DNA of 64,000 bases from Burkholderia diffusa (GCF_001718315.1 NZ_CP013364.1:372001-436000), one strand, 5' to 3'. Shown: positions 16,596 through 26,471, numbered from the stretch's first letter. Numbers and translations are program-made. The notes: generated from the letters alone by a model not told the origin.

Positions 16596-17998
16596 GGACG
16601 GTGATGCAAACGCGTGCCACGCGGCTCGCGGCGTTCGTCGCGCAGACGGGCGCCGATGCATTGCCGGACGACGTCGTCGCGAAGGCGAAGCGTCATGTGC
16701 TCGACACGCTTGGCGCGGCGCTGGCGGGTACGTTCGCCGTCGAGGCGTGTAGTGCGCGGGCGCTGACCGGCACGGTCGAACGCGGCGGCGCGGCGCTGTG
16801 GGGTACACGACGGGCCGCGGGCGCGCGCGATGCGGCGTTCGTGAACGGGATCGCCGCGCACGCGCTCGAGCTCGACGATTCCGGCGGTTGCGATCATTCG
16901 GGTGCGGTCGTGATGCCGGCCGTGCTCGCCGCGTTGTCGTGCGTCGACCGCCCCGTGACCGGCCGGGAATGTGTGGCGGCGATCGTGCTGGGTTACGACG
17001 TCGGCCGGCGCGTGCTCGAGGCGGCTGGCGGCTACGCGATCCACAACGGTGCCGGCTGGCACTCGACGCTCAGTTGCGGCGTGTTCGGCGCGGCCGCAGC
17101 AAGCGCGCGCGTGCTCGGGCTCGACGCCGCGCGCACGCGCGACGCGCTCGGCCATGCGGCGAGTTTCTCCGGTGGCTTGTGGGGCTTCATACATGACGGA
17201 TCGCAGACGAAGCGGCTGCATGCCGGCCGCGCCGCGGAAGGCGGCGTGCTCGCGGCGCTGCTGGCACGCGAAGGCGTGAGCGGCCCGGCCAATGTGTTCG
17301 ACGACGTCTGGGGCGGTTTCTTCAACACGTTCGCCGCGCAATCGCATGCGCCCGACGCATTGACCGACGGCGTCGGCGCGCACTGGAAACTGATGCGCTG
17401 CTCGATCAAGCCGCACGCATCGTGCCGCAGTGCGCATGCGGCAGTCGACGCGGCGCTGCAGCTTGCCGAAGGTCGCACGTTCGAGGCACGCGAAATCGAA
17501 CGGGTGGTCGTGCGGACGAGCGCATTCGTAGCCCGGATGTGCGGTGGCCGCGACCTGTCGACATTGTCGTCGTCGCAGATGAGTCTGCCGTACGCGGTTG
17601 CGGCGGCGCTCGCGTTCGGCGACACCGGGATCGGTGTGTATCGCGATGACAGGCGCACGGATTCGCGCGTCACGGCATTGCTCGCGCGCATCGCGATCGA
17701 GGTCGATCCTGCGCTCGGCGATCTCGACGAGCCGACCGTGATTCTCCATCGCGCGGACGGGCGTCGGCAATCGTGTCACGTGCCGATCGCGCTCGGCGAT
17801 CCGCGCAATCCGCTGTCCGATGCGGCGCTGCTGGCGAAGTTTCGGGCACTGGCGGGCATCGCGCTCGCCCCCGCGCAGGTCGATGCGTTGATCGACACGT
17901 GCCTGTCGCTGGAGCGGCTGGCGGACGCGCGGATATTGAACGCATTGCTGGCGACCGATGAAGGCGATTCACTTACCACGCCGAAATTCCGCCCATAA
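16592..17998 (+). CDS. MmgE/PrpD family protein
   Basis: A 468-residue protein with the family phrases in order: HALELDDSGGCDHSGAVVMPAVLA, GWHSTLSCGVFGAAAASARVLG, KRLHAGRAAEGGVLAALL and IKPHASCRSAHAAVDAAL. The family includes 2-methylcitrate dehydratase, cis-aconitate decarboxylase and iminodisuccinate epimerase, all acting on small polycarboxylates. The ATG overlaps the preceding stop by four bases (ATGA), so it is the last gene of the overlapping operon. Next to an argininosuccinate-lyase-like enzyme, an epimerase of N-substituted aspartates is the reading I favour, by inference. An alternative start is 16604. Confidence 0.85.
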   Translation: MRTVMQTRATRLAAFVAQTGADALPDDVVAKAKRHVLDTLGAALAGTFAVEACSARALTGTVERGGAALWGTRRAAGARDAAFVNGIAAHALELDDSGGCDHSGAVVMPAVLAALSCVDRPVTGRECVAAIVLGYDVGRRVLEAAGGYAIHNGAGWHSTLSCGVFGAAAASARVLGLDAARTRDALGHAASFSGGLWGFIHDGSQTKRLHAGRAAEGGVLAALLAREGVSGPANVFDDVWGGFFNTFAAQSHAPDALTDGVGAHWKLMRCSIKPHASCRSAHAAVDAALQLAEGRTFEAREIERVVVRTSAFVARMCGGRDLSTLSSSQMSLPYAVAAALAFGDTGIGVYRDDRRTDSRVTALLARIAIEVDPALGDLDEPTVILHRADGRRQSCHVPIALGDPRNPLSDAALLAKFRALAGIALAPAQVDALIDTCLSLERLADARILNALLATDEGDSLTTPKFRP

Positions 17999-18152
17999 CT
18001 CACCGTTTCCGTAAACGTTCCTTGCTGGTTCCGCACTAATTCACGCGCCGCTCCGGTCGTTATCGAGGCGTCGGTCTCGCACGTGCCGCCTTCGATCGGC
18101 TGGACACGCATGCGTCGCATGCAACGGTTTCGTGCTCAACGCTTCCCTCATC

Positions 18153-19718
18153 ATGATCAGGAATTTCAGCATTCGCGTCCGGCTGGCGCTGGCGATGGGT
18201 TTTCTCGGCGTACTGCTCGTCATCGGCGGCATCATCGGTGTGATTGGCGTGGCGATCAGCAACGACGACGTGAAGACGCTTTATTCCGACCGGCTTGCAT
18301 CGTCGGAAGCGCTGGGGCAGGCGAATGTCGCGCTGTCGAGAACGCGTCTGTGGCTGTATCGCATCGCACTCGATCCGGACAGCCCCGACGTGCCGCAGGA
18401 AACCGCGACATCCCGCGAACTCCTTGCCGCGTCGAAAAAGGCATGGGACACGTACCGCGCGCTGCGGCTCTCCGGCCCCGAAGAAGCGCGCCGCGCGGCC
18501 GATGCAAACACGAAGTTCAACGCGCTCGTCGAAAGCGGCCTTGCACCAATGTTCAGCGCCATTGCCGCGCGCGATCCCGCGAAAATCCCCGACGTCTGGC
18601 GGCACATACCGCCGTCGCTGTTCATCGACGTCTCCGACGCGATGGACGCGCTTGGCCGAATCCAGGTCACGGCGTCGCGTGTGACGTTCGAGGCCGCGCA
18701 GGCTCGTTTCCACTGGTTCGTCGGGATCGCGATCGTGGGCATTCTGGTCGCGCTCGGCGCAGCCGTTTTCACGTGGTGGTCGCTTCAGCGCGCAATCGGC
18801 GCACCGCTTGCGCACGCACTCGATCATTTCAGCGCGATTGCCGGCGGCGACCTGACCACGCGGATCGACGTCGATTCGACCGACGAGATGGGGCAACTGA
18901 TGACCGGCCTGCGGGCGATGCAAGGCAAGCTGCTGCAGACGATTCGCGTGGTGCGGGAAGGCTCGCACGCCATCGAGACGGCCGCGCACGAGATTACGGC
19001 CGGCAACATGGACCTGTCGCAACGCACCGAGGAGCAGGCCGCGTCGCTGGAGGAAACGGCCGCGTCGATGGAGCAGTTGACGTCGACGGTGCGTCAGAAT
19101 GCCGAGAACGCGAAACAGGCGAATCAGGTGGTGCACGACGCGGCGGTGCTGACCGAACAGGGCAATCAGGCGGCGCAGGAGGTTGTCAGCACGATGCGCG
19201 GCCTGTCGGAAGCGTCGGGCAAGATCGCCGAAATCATCTCCGTCATAGAAGGCATCGCATTCCAGACCAACATCCTGTCGCTGAATGCGGCGGTCGAAGC
19301 GGCGCGGGCCGGCGAGCAGGGACGCGGTTTCGCGGTCGTCGCAGGCGAAGTGCGATCACTCGCCCAACGCAGCGCCACGGCGTCCCGGGAGATCAAGGAG
19401 TTGATCACGGATTCGCTGAAACGCGTCGAAACCGGGGCGCGGCAGGTCGATCGCGCGACCGGGACGATGTCGGAAATCCTGACGTCGGTGCAACGCGTGC
19501 ACGTGCTGATGGGCGAGATTGCCGCCGCGTCCGACGAGCAGTCCAGGGGCATCGAACAGGTGAATCAGGCGGTGACGCAAATGGATCAGGTGACGCAGCA
19601 AAACGCGGCGCTGGTTCAGCAGGCGTCGGCGGCCGCGCTGTCGCTGCGGGAGCAGGCGGGCCAGCTGGAGGCCACTGTCTCGGTCTTTCGGATCGGTGCC
19701 TCGCAGGCCGTTGCGTAA
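18153..19718 (+). CDS. Methyl-accepting chemotaxis protein
   Basis: A 521-residue chemoreceptor. A membrane helix (residues about 11-33) leads into a periplasmic four-helix bundle of about 160 residues with no Cache domain. A second membrane helix (FVGIAIVGILVALGAAVFTWW) and a HAMP domain (residues about 215-270) follow, then the cytoplasmic signalling domain with the hairpin tip sequence EGIAFQTNILSLNAAVEAA. There is no C-terminal CheR-docking pentapeptide. I use the ATG at 18153; a GTG at 18132 would add seven residues. It follows the catabolic operon by 154 bases and might sense a related compound, but nothing in the sequence proves this. Confidence 0.9.
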   Translation: MIRNFSIRVRLALAMGFLGVLLVIGGIIGVIGVAISNDDVKTLYSDRLASSEALGQANVALSRTRLWLYRIALDPDSPDVPQETATSRELLAASKKAWDTYRALRLSGPEEARRAADANTKFNALVESGLAPMFSAIAARDPAKIPDVWRHIPPSLFIDVSDAMDALGRIQVTASRVTFEAAQARFHWFVGIAIVGILVALGAAVFTWWSLQRAIGAPLAHALDHFSAIAGGDLTTRIDVDSTDEMGQLMTGLRAMQGKLLQTIRVVREGSHAIETAAHEITAGNMDLSQRTEEQAASLEETAASMEQLTSTVRQNAENAKQANQVVHDAAVLTEQGNQAAQEVVSTMRGLSEASGKIAEIISVIEGIAFQTNILSLNAAVEAARAGEQGRGFAVVAGEVRSLAQRSATASREIKELITDSLKRVETGARQVDRATGTMSEILTSVQRVHVLMGEIAAASDEQSRGIEQVNQAVTQMDQVTQQNAALVQQASAAALSLREQAGQLEATVSVFRIGASQAVA

Positions 19719-19910
19719 ACCCGGGCTGCCGTCTCGATCTGCATGGCCGGTACATGACTTGACGGAAATAGCTGCATCAGCCGATCGCGAGAGCCGCTCG
19801 CGGATGCTCCAGCCGGCGAATAGGCCGGGCTGGTCCCGGTTCTCCGTGGCACCTATAATCGCTATCAGCTTGTCCAGGAAATCGCGGTTATCAGGGTGAG
19901 GGGTGTCCAA

Positions 19911-20924
19911 ATGGGACAGTGCCGTCGCATCTATTCGCGCTTCGTGCTCACAAGCTCGATCGCCGGTCTGGCCATTCTGGCCGGCCCAGGCCCCGTGCAC
20001 GCCGAGGACAGTCCGTCGAGCTTGCCGATCGGCGGCAAGCCATCTGAAAGAAAGATCAACGTCTATGCGGTGTACGGCGACGGACGCGCGACCGAGGGTG
20101 GCGACATGCATTGGCGCGCCTACGAAGTCGGCTTCGGCGACGTCTTGAATGACTACCTGTCGGTCTACCTCGCGTATGTGAACGAGGGGCATCCGCTGGA
20201 TCACCACCGTGACGGCTTTGCCGCCCTGGGTTCGTTTCGCTGGCCGGTCGGCAATCGCCTGGCGCTCGAATTCTCGGCGGGTCCGTATTTCAGCATGGAC
20301 ACGACGCATGTCGACAACGCGGTGCGTAACGAAAAGCGATGGGGGGTGCGTGCGTCGGCAGCGGTGCGGTATTACGTCGTTCCCGACCGCTTCTTCCTCA
20401 AGGTCCAGTACAACCACATCCAGATGATCGGCGGATTCAATTCCGACACGGTGCTCTTCGGCATCGGCTCCGATTTCGGCGGCGATCCGCATCCGGCGCT
20501 TTCGGACGGCAAGACGCAGGTTGGCGTTTGGGCCGGGACGTCGCAGACGAACCGTCCGCAAGTGCCGATCGAAAAAGGGTATATGGTCGAAGTCAAGCGG
20601 CCGCTCGGCAATGCGTGGGCGTATTCGGCGAGCTTCGTCTACGAAGGCAATAACGGCGTCGCCGGTCGAAGAGGCGTGGCAGCGCAACTCTGGTACGTCG
20701 CGCCGATCAAGAGCAAATGGACGCTTTCGGCAGGCGTGGGTCCGTATGTCTCGCGTGATCGCGATGAAGCGTCGAACAGCGTGAGACTCAATGCGTTGCT
20801 CAGCGCGCAGCTGACCTATCAGGTCACGAACGACTGGGCTGCCAGCTTGCGCTTCAATCGTGTCGCAACGGGCAACGACAAGGATCAGGACATGTTCATG
20901 GTCGGCCTGGCGCGCAACTTCTAG
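19911..20924 (+). CDS. Outer-membrane beta-barrel protein
   Basis: A 337-residue protein with a signal peptide ending in GPVHA. The mature region has regular amphipathic beta-strands separated by short turns and ends in Phe (MVGLARNF), the usual signature of an outer-membrane barrel assembled by the Bam machinery. Segments such as RWGVRASAAVRYYVVPDRFFLKVQYNHI resemble the PagL/acyloxyacyl-hydrolase-like barrel group, but I cannot point to a catalytic Ser-His pair with confidence. GAGGGG lies seven bases before the ATG at 19911, so I prefer it to the GTG at 19896. Confidence 0.65.
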   Translation: MGQCRRIYSRFVLTSSIAGLAILAGPGPVHAEDSPSSLPIGGKPSERKINVYAVYGDGRATEGGDMHWRAYEVGFGDVLNDYLSVYLAYVNEGHPLDHHRDGFAALGSFRWPVGNRLALEFSAGPYFSMDTTHVDNAVRNEKRWGVRASAAVRYYVVPDRFFLKVQYNHIQMIGGFNSDTVLFGIGSDFGGDPHPALSDGKTQVGVWAGTSQTNRPQVPIEKGYMVEVKRPLGNAWAYSASFVYEGNNGVAGRRGVAAQLWYVAPIKSKWTLSAGVGPYVSRDRDEASNSVRLNALLSAQLTYQVTNDWAASLRFNRVATGNDKDQDMFMVGLARNF

Positions 20925-20927
20925 GGG

Positions 20928-20983
20928 CGCCCGGCATCGCGAACACGACGTTCGGCGCGAAATGCGAGGCGATGCCCGGCGCG
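20928..20983. terminator. Long inverted repeat between convergent genes
   Basis: A 14-base arm at 20928-20941 is repeated in inverse at 20970-20983 with one mismatch and a 28-base loop. It sits just after the barrel-protein stop and before the convergent aldehyde dehydrogenase end. It lacks a T run, so a bidirectional terminator is only a possibility. Confidence 0.35.
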
Positions 20984-21057
20984 CGCGACGGGCTGGCGCA
21001 GCCCGTCGCGGCATCCGAGTGAAGTCGTAGCGCGCGCGTGGCTGACGCCCCGGCCGT

Positions 21058-22515
21058 TTATCGAGACACCCCCGTGCTCAGCGTGATGTGCTTGTACTCG
21101 ATGAAATCGTCGAGTGCCGCGGCGCCGTTAAGGCGACCGAGGCCCGACTGGCGGTAGCCGCCTTCCTCGAATTCGTCGTAGACCTTCGCCCAGTCGTTGA
21201 TCCAGACGGTGCCGGCCTGCAACGCGCGCGCCACCCGCACCGAGCGTTGAACGTCGCGTGTCCATACCGCGGCGGCGAGGCCGTATTCGCTGTCGTTGGC
21301 CAGCTCGATCGCTTCGGCTTCCGTGTCGAATACCTGCAACGTCATCACCGGGCCGAACGTTTCCTTCTGTGCGATATCGAGTTTCGGATCGTCGACCTCG
21401 AGCAGCGTCGGGCGGTAGAACGCGCCTTTCGCCAGTTCGCCGTCGGTGACGGGGCCGCCGCGCACCAGCACTTTTGCGCCAGCCGCGATCGCGTGTTCGA
21501 CGGCGCGATCGACGCGCGCGACATTGGCCTGGTCGATGAGCGGCCCCATGTCGCTGCGCGGGTTGGCCGCGGGGCCGACGCGCACCGCGTCGAGGCGTGC
21601 CGCTAGCCGCGCGCGCACCGCTTGCGCAACGTTGCGCTGCACGAGCAGGCGCGAGCCCGTCATGCAGAACTGGCCGGCGAACACCGTCAGCGATTTTTCG
21701 AAGACGGGCAGTGCGGCGTCCAGATCGGCATCGTCGAACACGACATGCGGCGTCTTGCCGCCGAGTTCGAGGCCGATGCGCTTCAGGCGCTGCGCGCCGG
21801 CGGCCGCGATCGCGCGGCCGGTCGCGGTTGAGCCGGTGAAGCTGATGACGGGCACGTCGGACGACGCGACGAGGTATTTCGCCCCGTCCGCGCCGGATTC
21901 GCTGAACACGTTGACGACCCCGCGCGGCAACGAAGGCGCTTCGGACAACACCTTCGCAACGAGCGCGTTGGTTTGCGCGGTCTGCCCCGGCATCTTGACC
22001 ACGGCGGTCGCGCCGGCCGCGAGTGCGGGCGCGAGCGAACGCACCATCAACACGACCGGCGAGTTCCACGGCACGATGATGCCGGCGACGCCCATCGGTT
22101 CGCGCAGCACGAGCGATACGACGTCCGGCCGCGGCGTGCCGCCGTGCGCGCGCTCGGCACGCGCGAGGGCCGCGTAATAGCGCAGTTTCGACGGCACCAT
22201 CTCCACCTCGAACCGCGCTTCCGGCTTGATCTTGCCGTTTTCGAGCGAGAGTTGATCGATCAGCGCGTCGGTGTGCCGTTCGAATGCAAGCGCGAACTCG
22301 TCGAGCACTTTCGCGCGCAGGGCTGCGTCGTGCTTCCAACTGGTGCGATCGAACGCATGCAACGCGGCAGCGGCGCCCGCGCGCGCTTCGGTTTCGCCGC
22401 CGTCGGCATAACGGCCGATCACGGCGCCCGTGGCCGGGTCGAATGAATCGCGATGAACAGGCGAATCGATCCATTCGCCGCCGATCCAGTGCAATGCATG
22501 AGAAAGCGTGGTCAT
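21058..22515 (-). CDS. NAD(P)-dependent aldehyde dehydrogenase
   Basis: A 485-residue enzyme of the aldehyde dehydrogenase superfamily. The conserved Asn is in GIIVPWNSPVVL, the nucleotide-binding loop is FTGSTATGRAI, the general base Glu is in LELGGKTPHVVF and the nucleophile Cys is in FAGQFCMTGSR. It oxidises an aldehyde to the acid in the cytoplasm. It lies 18 bases after the GMC oxidoreductase gene on the same strand, and the two form an alcohol-to-acid pair. The aldehyde is unknown. Confidence 0.92.
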   Translation of the reverse strand: MTTLSHALHWIGGEWIDSPVHRDSFDPATGAVIGRYADGGETEARAGAAAALHAFDRTSWKHDAALRAKVLDEFALAFERHTDALIDQLSLENGKIKPEARFEVEMVPSKLRYYAALARAERAHGGTPRPDVVSLVLREPMGVAGIIVPWNSPVVLMVRSLAPALAAGATAVVKMPGQTAQTNALVAKVLSEAPSLPRGVVNVFSESGADGAKYLVASSDVPVISFTGSTATGRAIAAAGAQRLKRIGLELGGKTPHVVFDDADLDAALPVFEKSLTVFAGQFCMTGSRLLVQRNVAQAVRARLAARLDAVRVGPAANPRSDMGPLIDQANVARVDRAVEHAIAAGAKVLVRGGPVTDGELAKGAFYRPTLLEVDDPKLDIAQKETFGPVMTLQVFDTEAEAIELANDSEYGLAAAVWTRDVQRSVRVARALQAGTVWINDWAKVYDEFEEGGYRQSGLGRLNGAAALDDFIEYKHITLSTGVSR

Positions 22516-22533
22516 GAGGTCCTCTGCTCCGAT

Positions 22534-24210
22534 TCAGGCGTAGCGGCGGGCGATATGCTCGGCCGTCGCGATGGTGGTGATGTTGGTGGCGACGGAAATC
22601 GCATCCGGGAAGATCGATGCGTCGACCACGCGCAAGCCGTGCACGCCGTGCACGCGTCCGTCGAGATCGACTACCGCATGCGGATCGCCCGACGCACCCA
22701 TCGGCGCCGTCGACGTGGGATGGTGATAGGTGTCGACGGTCGACCTGACGGACGCGAGGATCTGCTCGTCGGTCGCCGCGCCCGGGCCGGGATTCAGTTC
22801 GGAATGGATGAGATCCGACAGCGGCGCGGTGCGGCCGATACGTCGCGCGAGCTTGATGCCGTCGAGCAGGCGCGTGCGATCCTGCTCCTCGCCGAGGAAG
22901 TTCAGATCGATGACCGGCGCGTCGCCCGGGTCGCGGCTCGCGAGCTTCAGGCTGCCGACCGACAGCGGCCGCGTCAGCGCGACCGCCAGCACGAAGCCGA
23001 CTTTGGTCGGGCTCTGGTCGTGCGGGAACAGATGCGTTGCAGTGACGTGCAGGTCGAGGTCGCCGTTTTGCGCGGACGCGCTGTGCGTCCAGAGGAACGC
23101 GCCGATCACGGGCGATTGATCGCCGATCTTGTCGGGGCGCGCCGCGTACGCGTTGTAGTAGAACGGGTGATCCTTCAGGCGTTGTCCGACCGGCAGATTC
23201 GCGACTTCGGGAATCGACAGCGCATGCAGATCCGCACCCGGCCCGATGCCGGATCGCAGCAGAATCGCGGCGCTGCCGTACGCGCCCGCGCTCAGAATCA
23301 CTTCGTTCGCGTGGATTTCGTCGCCGTTCGCGAGCTTGACGCCGATCGCGCGGCCGTTGTCGAACAGCACGCGATCGACCAGGGTGCCGCCCTGGATCCG
23401 CAGGTTCTTTCGCGCGCGAACGTCGTTGGTCAGATACGCGATGCCCGTGTTGACGCGGACGCCGTTGACGATATTCATCGAATACGGGCCGACGCCGTTC
23501 ACGTCCGGACCGTCGAAATCGTCGATGACGCGATACCCGTTCGCGACCGTCGCGTCGACGAACGCGCGCTGCATCGGCGTGATGTCCTCGCGGGTCAACT
23601 GGCGCACCGGCAGCGGGCCCGCGTGGCCGTGCAGCGCGGCGTTGCCGCTGTCCCGGCTTTCGAGGCGCCGGAACGACGGCAGCATGTCGTCATACGACCA
23701 GCCGGGCAGGTTCCAGTTCTTCAGGTCCTGCGGGCGGGCGCGGATCGCCACCGCGCCGTTGATCGCGGAGCTGCCGCCCAGCACCTTGCCGCGCAATGCG
23801 CCGATCGGATGATCGATATAGCCCGGCCGCGTCCGATAGCCCCATTCGTGAGCGGCGTCGCCGCCGACGATGTCGCTGCTTGAGATCACGTGCGGATAGT
23901 CCCACGCGGCGTAGTTGTGGCCGGCTTCGAGCAGCAGCACGTTGCGGCTGGCTTTTTCGCTGAGGCGGGTCGCCATCACGGCGCCGGCGGAGCCGCCGCC
24001 GACGATCAGCACGTCGACCGTGCGCTTGCCGTCTCCGGCATGCCGGCGGCGCGATGCGTCGGGCGCCGGGCCGGGCGGCGCATCGGCGGCAGCCGGCGCA
24101 GCGAGCGCCTCGCCGCCGAGCAGCGAACCGACGGCGAGTGCCGCCGAGTGCGCGAGGGTCTGCGCGAGCATCGTGCGGCGCGCCGGATGTTGCGGGAAAT
24201 CGTCGTTCAT
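22534..24210 (-). CDS. GMC family FAD-dependent oxidoreductase, probably exported
   Basis: A 558-residue glucose-methanol-choline oxidoreductase. The FAD Rossmann motif is VDVLIVGGGSAGAVMATRL, followed by LLLEAG and the GGSSAINGAVAIR signature. The active-site His region is YHHPTSTAPMG, and DASIFPDAISVATNIT stands where most relatives have NPN. The first 40 residues contain Arg-Arg and a hydrophobic run (PARRTMLAQTLAHSAALAVGSLLGGEALA), which looks like a Tat signal. The enzyme may therefore work in the periplasm while the aldehyde dehydrogenase is cytoplasmic. Its substrate is an alcohol of unknown type. Confidence 0.88.
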   Translation of the reverse strand: MNDDFPQHPARRTMLAQTLAHSAALAVGSLLGGEALAAPAAADAPPGPAPDASRRRHAGDGKRTVDVLIVGGGSAGAVMATRLSEKASRNVLLLEAGHNYAAWDYPHVISSSDIVGGDAAHEWGYRTRPGYIDHPIGALRGKVLGGSSAINGAVAIRARPQDLKNWNLPGWSYDDMLPSFRRLESRDSGNAALHGHAGPLPVRQLTREDITPMQRAFVDATVANGYRVIDDFDGPDVNGVGPYSMNIVNGVRVNTGIAYLTNDVRARKNLRIQGGTLVDRVLFDNGRAIGVKLANGDEIHANEVILSAGAYGSAAILLRSGIGPGADLHALSIPEVANLPVGQRLKDHPFYYNAYAARPDKIGDQSPVIGAFLWTHSASAQNGDLDLHVTATHLFPHDQSPTKVGFVLAVALTRPLSVGSLKLASRDPGDAPVIDLNFLGEEQDRTRLLDGIKLARRIGRTAPLSDLIHSELNPGPGAATDEQILASVRSTVDTYHHPTSTAPMGASGDPHAVVDLDGRVHGVHGLRVVDASIFPDAISVATNITTIATAEHIARRYA

Positions 24211-24381
24211 GGTTTGACCTTGTCGGAGGAAGCTGCGACGAGATTACGAACGACCGGCCGGCCCGCATAGCCGGCGGCAGGCGAAAGCCGCGTTCGGTTT
24301 TTCAGAACGCCGCGCGCGACACGCATGCGTGCGTCGCGGGCATGGCGAAGTCGGACACCTCGCGCGCGGGCGCGGCGGCCG

Positions 24382-25323
24382 TCATGCGCGCCGGGCGCGG
24401 GGCAGGATGCCGCGCTCGATGAGGGCGGCATCCCAGCTCGCCGGTTGGCCGATTTCGTCACCGAGAAACTGGATCAGCGCCTGGATCCTGGGCGACGTGC
24501 GGATCGTCTTTCGATACAGCGCGGAGATCTGTCCGCCCGGCGGCGTGTAGCCGGATAGCACCGGCACGAGATCGCCGGCGAGGAGCGCGTCGGCGGCAAG
24601 GAATGTCGGGAGGATGGCGAGGCCGAGGCCGGCCGTCGCGCCGGCGAGCAATTGATGCCCCGAATCGGTTCGCATCCGGATGCGAATCCGGAATGCGTGG
24701 TGAGCGCCGTCGAGCGGCAGGCTCCATACCCCGTGCGGCTCGCGGTTCAGATAGATCAGCCCGTCGTGCTGCAGCAGATCGCGCGGATGCGCAGGCACGC
24801 CGCGCCGTGCGAGATAGGCAGGACTCGCGCAGATCAGGTGATGATTCGCGGTGAGTGTGCGCGCAATGAGGTTCGAGTCGGCCAGTTGGCCGACCCGTAT
24901 CGCCATGTCGAAATGACCGTCCTGCAGATTGGACAACCGGTCTTCCGCCTCGACGTCCACGCACAGTGCCGGATATTTGGCCGCGAAGCGCGCCAATAGC
25001 GGTGCAAGCTGACGGGTCATGAACGTGGTCGGCACCGCCAGCCTCAACGTGCCGTGCAGGCTGGCGCCGGCTTCCTGCGCTTCTTCCTCGATTCGTTCGA
25101 CTTCTTGAAGAAGCAGCCGAGATTGCCCGAAGAAGCTGCGGCCGGCCTCGGTCAATTGCAGCGGGCGCCCGCGCTTGAGCAACGTGCAGCCGAGCCGCTT
25201 CTCGAGCTGCTGGACGCGTTGACTGACGATCGACTTGGCTGTGCCGAGGCGGCGCGCGGCTTCGGAAAAGCTGCCCGACTCGACGACCGCCACGAAAGTG
25301 CTCATATCGGAAAACTTGTTCAT
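24382..25323 (-). CDS. LysR-family regulator (DsdC/CrgA-like branch)
   Basis: A 313-residue LysR protein starting at MNKFSDMSTFVAVVESGSF (25323). The helix-turn-helix is SEAARRLGTAKSIVSQRVQQLEKRLG; the effector domain begins at about residue 90 (GTLRLAVPTTFMTRQLAP). The frame continues open upstream into the esterase region but in the wrong frame for that gene, so the upstream extension is not coding. It lies between the GMC gene and the esterase, all on the same strand, and may control either. Confidence 0.9.
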   Translation of the reverse strand: MNKFSDMSTFVAVVESGSFSEAARRLGTAKSIVSQRVQQLEKRLGCTLLKRGRPLQLTEAGRSFFGQSRLLLQEVERIEEEAQEAGASLHGTLRLAVPTTFMTRQLAPLLARFAAKYPALCVDVEAEDRLSNLQDGHFDMAIRVGQLADSNLIARTLTANHHLICASPAYLARRGVPAHPRDLLQHDGLIYLNREPHGVWSLPLDGAHHAFRIRIRMRTDSGHQLLAGATAGLGLAILPTFLAADALLAGDLVPVLSGYTPPGGQISALYRKTIRTSPRIQALIQFLGDEIGQPASWDAALIERGILPRARRA

Positions 25324-25397
25324 TGCATCCTTCGGAGCGGAGTCACCGGCCGTGCGCGTCCTGTCGCAACCGGCCCGTTGCCGGCCGGGCAGGGGAA

Positions 25398-26390
25398 TTA
25401 CCGCGAGGTCGTCCGTTCCGTGAGAAACCGGATGCCATCGTCCAGCGCGACTTCGCCCCGCGAATGATTCACTTTGTCTTTGAAGAACTGGATGAAGCCG
25501 TGCGCCTGTCCTTCGTAGACGACGACGGACGCTTCCACGCCTGCCGCTTTCAGGCTGTTTGCGTAGGCGACGTTCTCGTCGCGCAACGGATCGAGCTGGC
25601 CGACCTGGATCAGCGCCGGCGGCAGGCCGGCATGATCGCCCAGCATCGGAGAAAGCAGCGGCGCGTACGGGCTTATGTCCGGCGGCACATAGCTCGCAAG
25701 CACGTTGCGCATCACTTCCCTCGTGGGAAAGTAAGCGTTGCCCAGCTCGGCCCACGAGGCTGTGTCCAGCTTGTTGGTCACGGACGGGTACATGAGCCAT
25801 TGCGCAACCGGGCGAGGGCCGCCGCGATCGCGGGCAAGCATGGCAGTCGTCGCTGAAAGCGTCGCGCCCGCGCTGTCTCCGCAAAGCACGATCCGCGTGG
25901 CGTCGCCGCCCATTTCGTCGGCGTGGTCGGCCGTCCATTGCAGCACGGCATAGACGTCCTCGAGGCCGGCCGGGAACGGAAATTCCGGCGCGAGCCGATA
26001 GTCGACGGCGATCACGAGCGCGCGAGCGCGGCCGACGATTGCGCGCACGAGCACATCGTGCGTATCCAGATCGCCGGATACGAAGCCGCCGCCGTGCGCG
26101 AACAGCACGATCGGAAGCCGCTCGTCCGCACGCACCTCGGTCGGCCAATAGATGCGCATCGGGATGTTTCGGGACGGTTGACCGGCTGGCACATCGATCG
26201 CGAGCACCTTGCCGACCGGGTCGGGCACGCCGGCAGACGGAATCATCGCGCGATAGGACGTTCGCATGTCCTTGGCGAACGCGGATGTGTGGTCGGTGAC
26301 CAGATCGGTCGCGGCGGCGGCCGGTTCAATGATGTGATGCGACGCCGCGATGCCGAAAAGCGAATGGCTGACGAATTTCCACGGAAACAT
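25398..26390 (-). CDS. Alpha/beta-hydrolase, hormone-sensitive-lipase type esterase
   Basis: A 330-residue esterase. The oxyanion-hole motif is FAHGGGFVSGD, the nucleophile Ser is in LCGDSAGATLSA, the Asp is in QVGQLDPLRDEN and the His is in GQAHGFIQFF, the full set for the HSL family. The sequence before residue 75 may form the cap. Short or medium acyl esters are the usual substrates. It is followed on the same strand by the LysR gene (75 bases away) and preceded by the DoxX-nitroreductase gene. Confidence 0.9.
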   Translation of the reverse strand: MFPWKFVSHSLFGIAASHHIIEPAAAATDLVTDHTSAFAKDMRTSYRAMIPSAGVPDPVGKVLAIDVPAGQPSRNIPMRIYWPTEVRADERLPIVLFAHGGGFVSGDLDTHDVLVRAIVGRARALVIAVDYRLAPEFPFPAGLEDVYAVLQWTADHADEMGGDATRIVLCGDSAGATLSATTAMLARDRGGPRPVAQWLMYPSVTNKLDTASWAELGNAYFPTREVMRNVLASYVPPDISPYAPLLSPMLGDHAGLPPALIQVGQLDPLRDENVAYANSLKAAGVEASVVVYEGQAHGFIQFFKDKVNHSRGEVALDDGIRFLTERTTSR

Positions 26391-26471
26391 GCATGCACTC
26401 CCAATCTTGCTGTTTGAATACGTTCGTCGTCACCCGGGCTGCGCACGTCACGTGCCGCCCGGGTGAATCGT

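Noticed and set aside
25324..26148. N-terminal extension of the LysR frame into the esterase region
   Set aside because: The sequence overlaps the esterase gene in another frame, and LysR proteins start directly before the helix-turn-helix.
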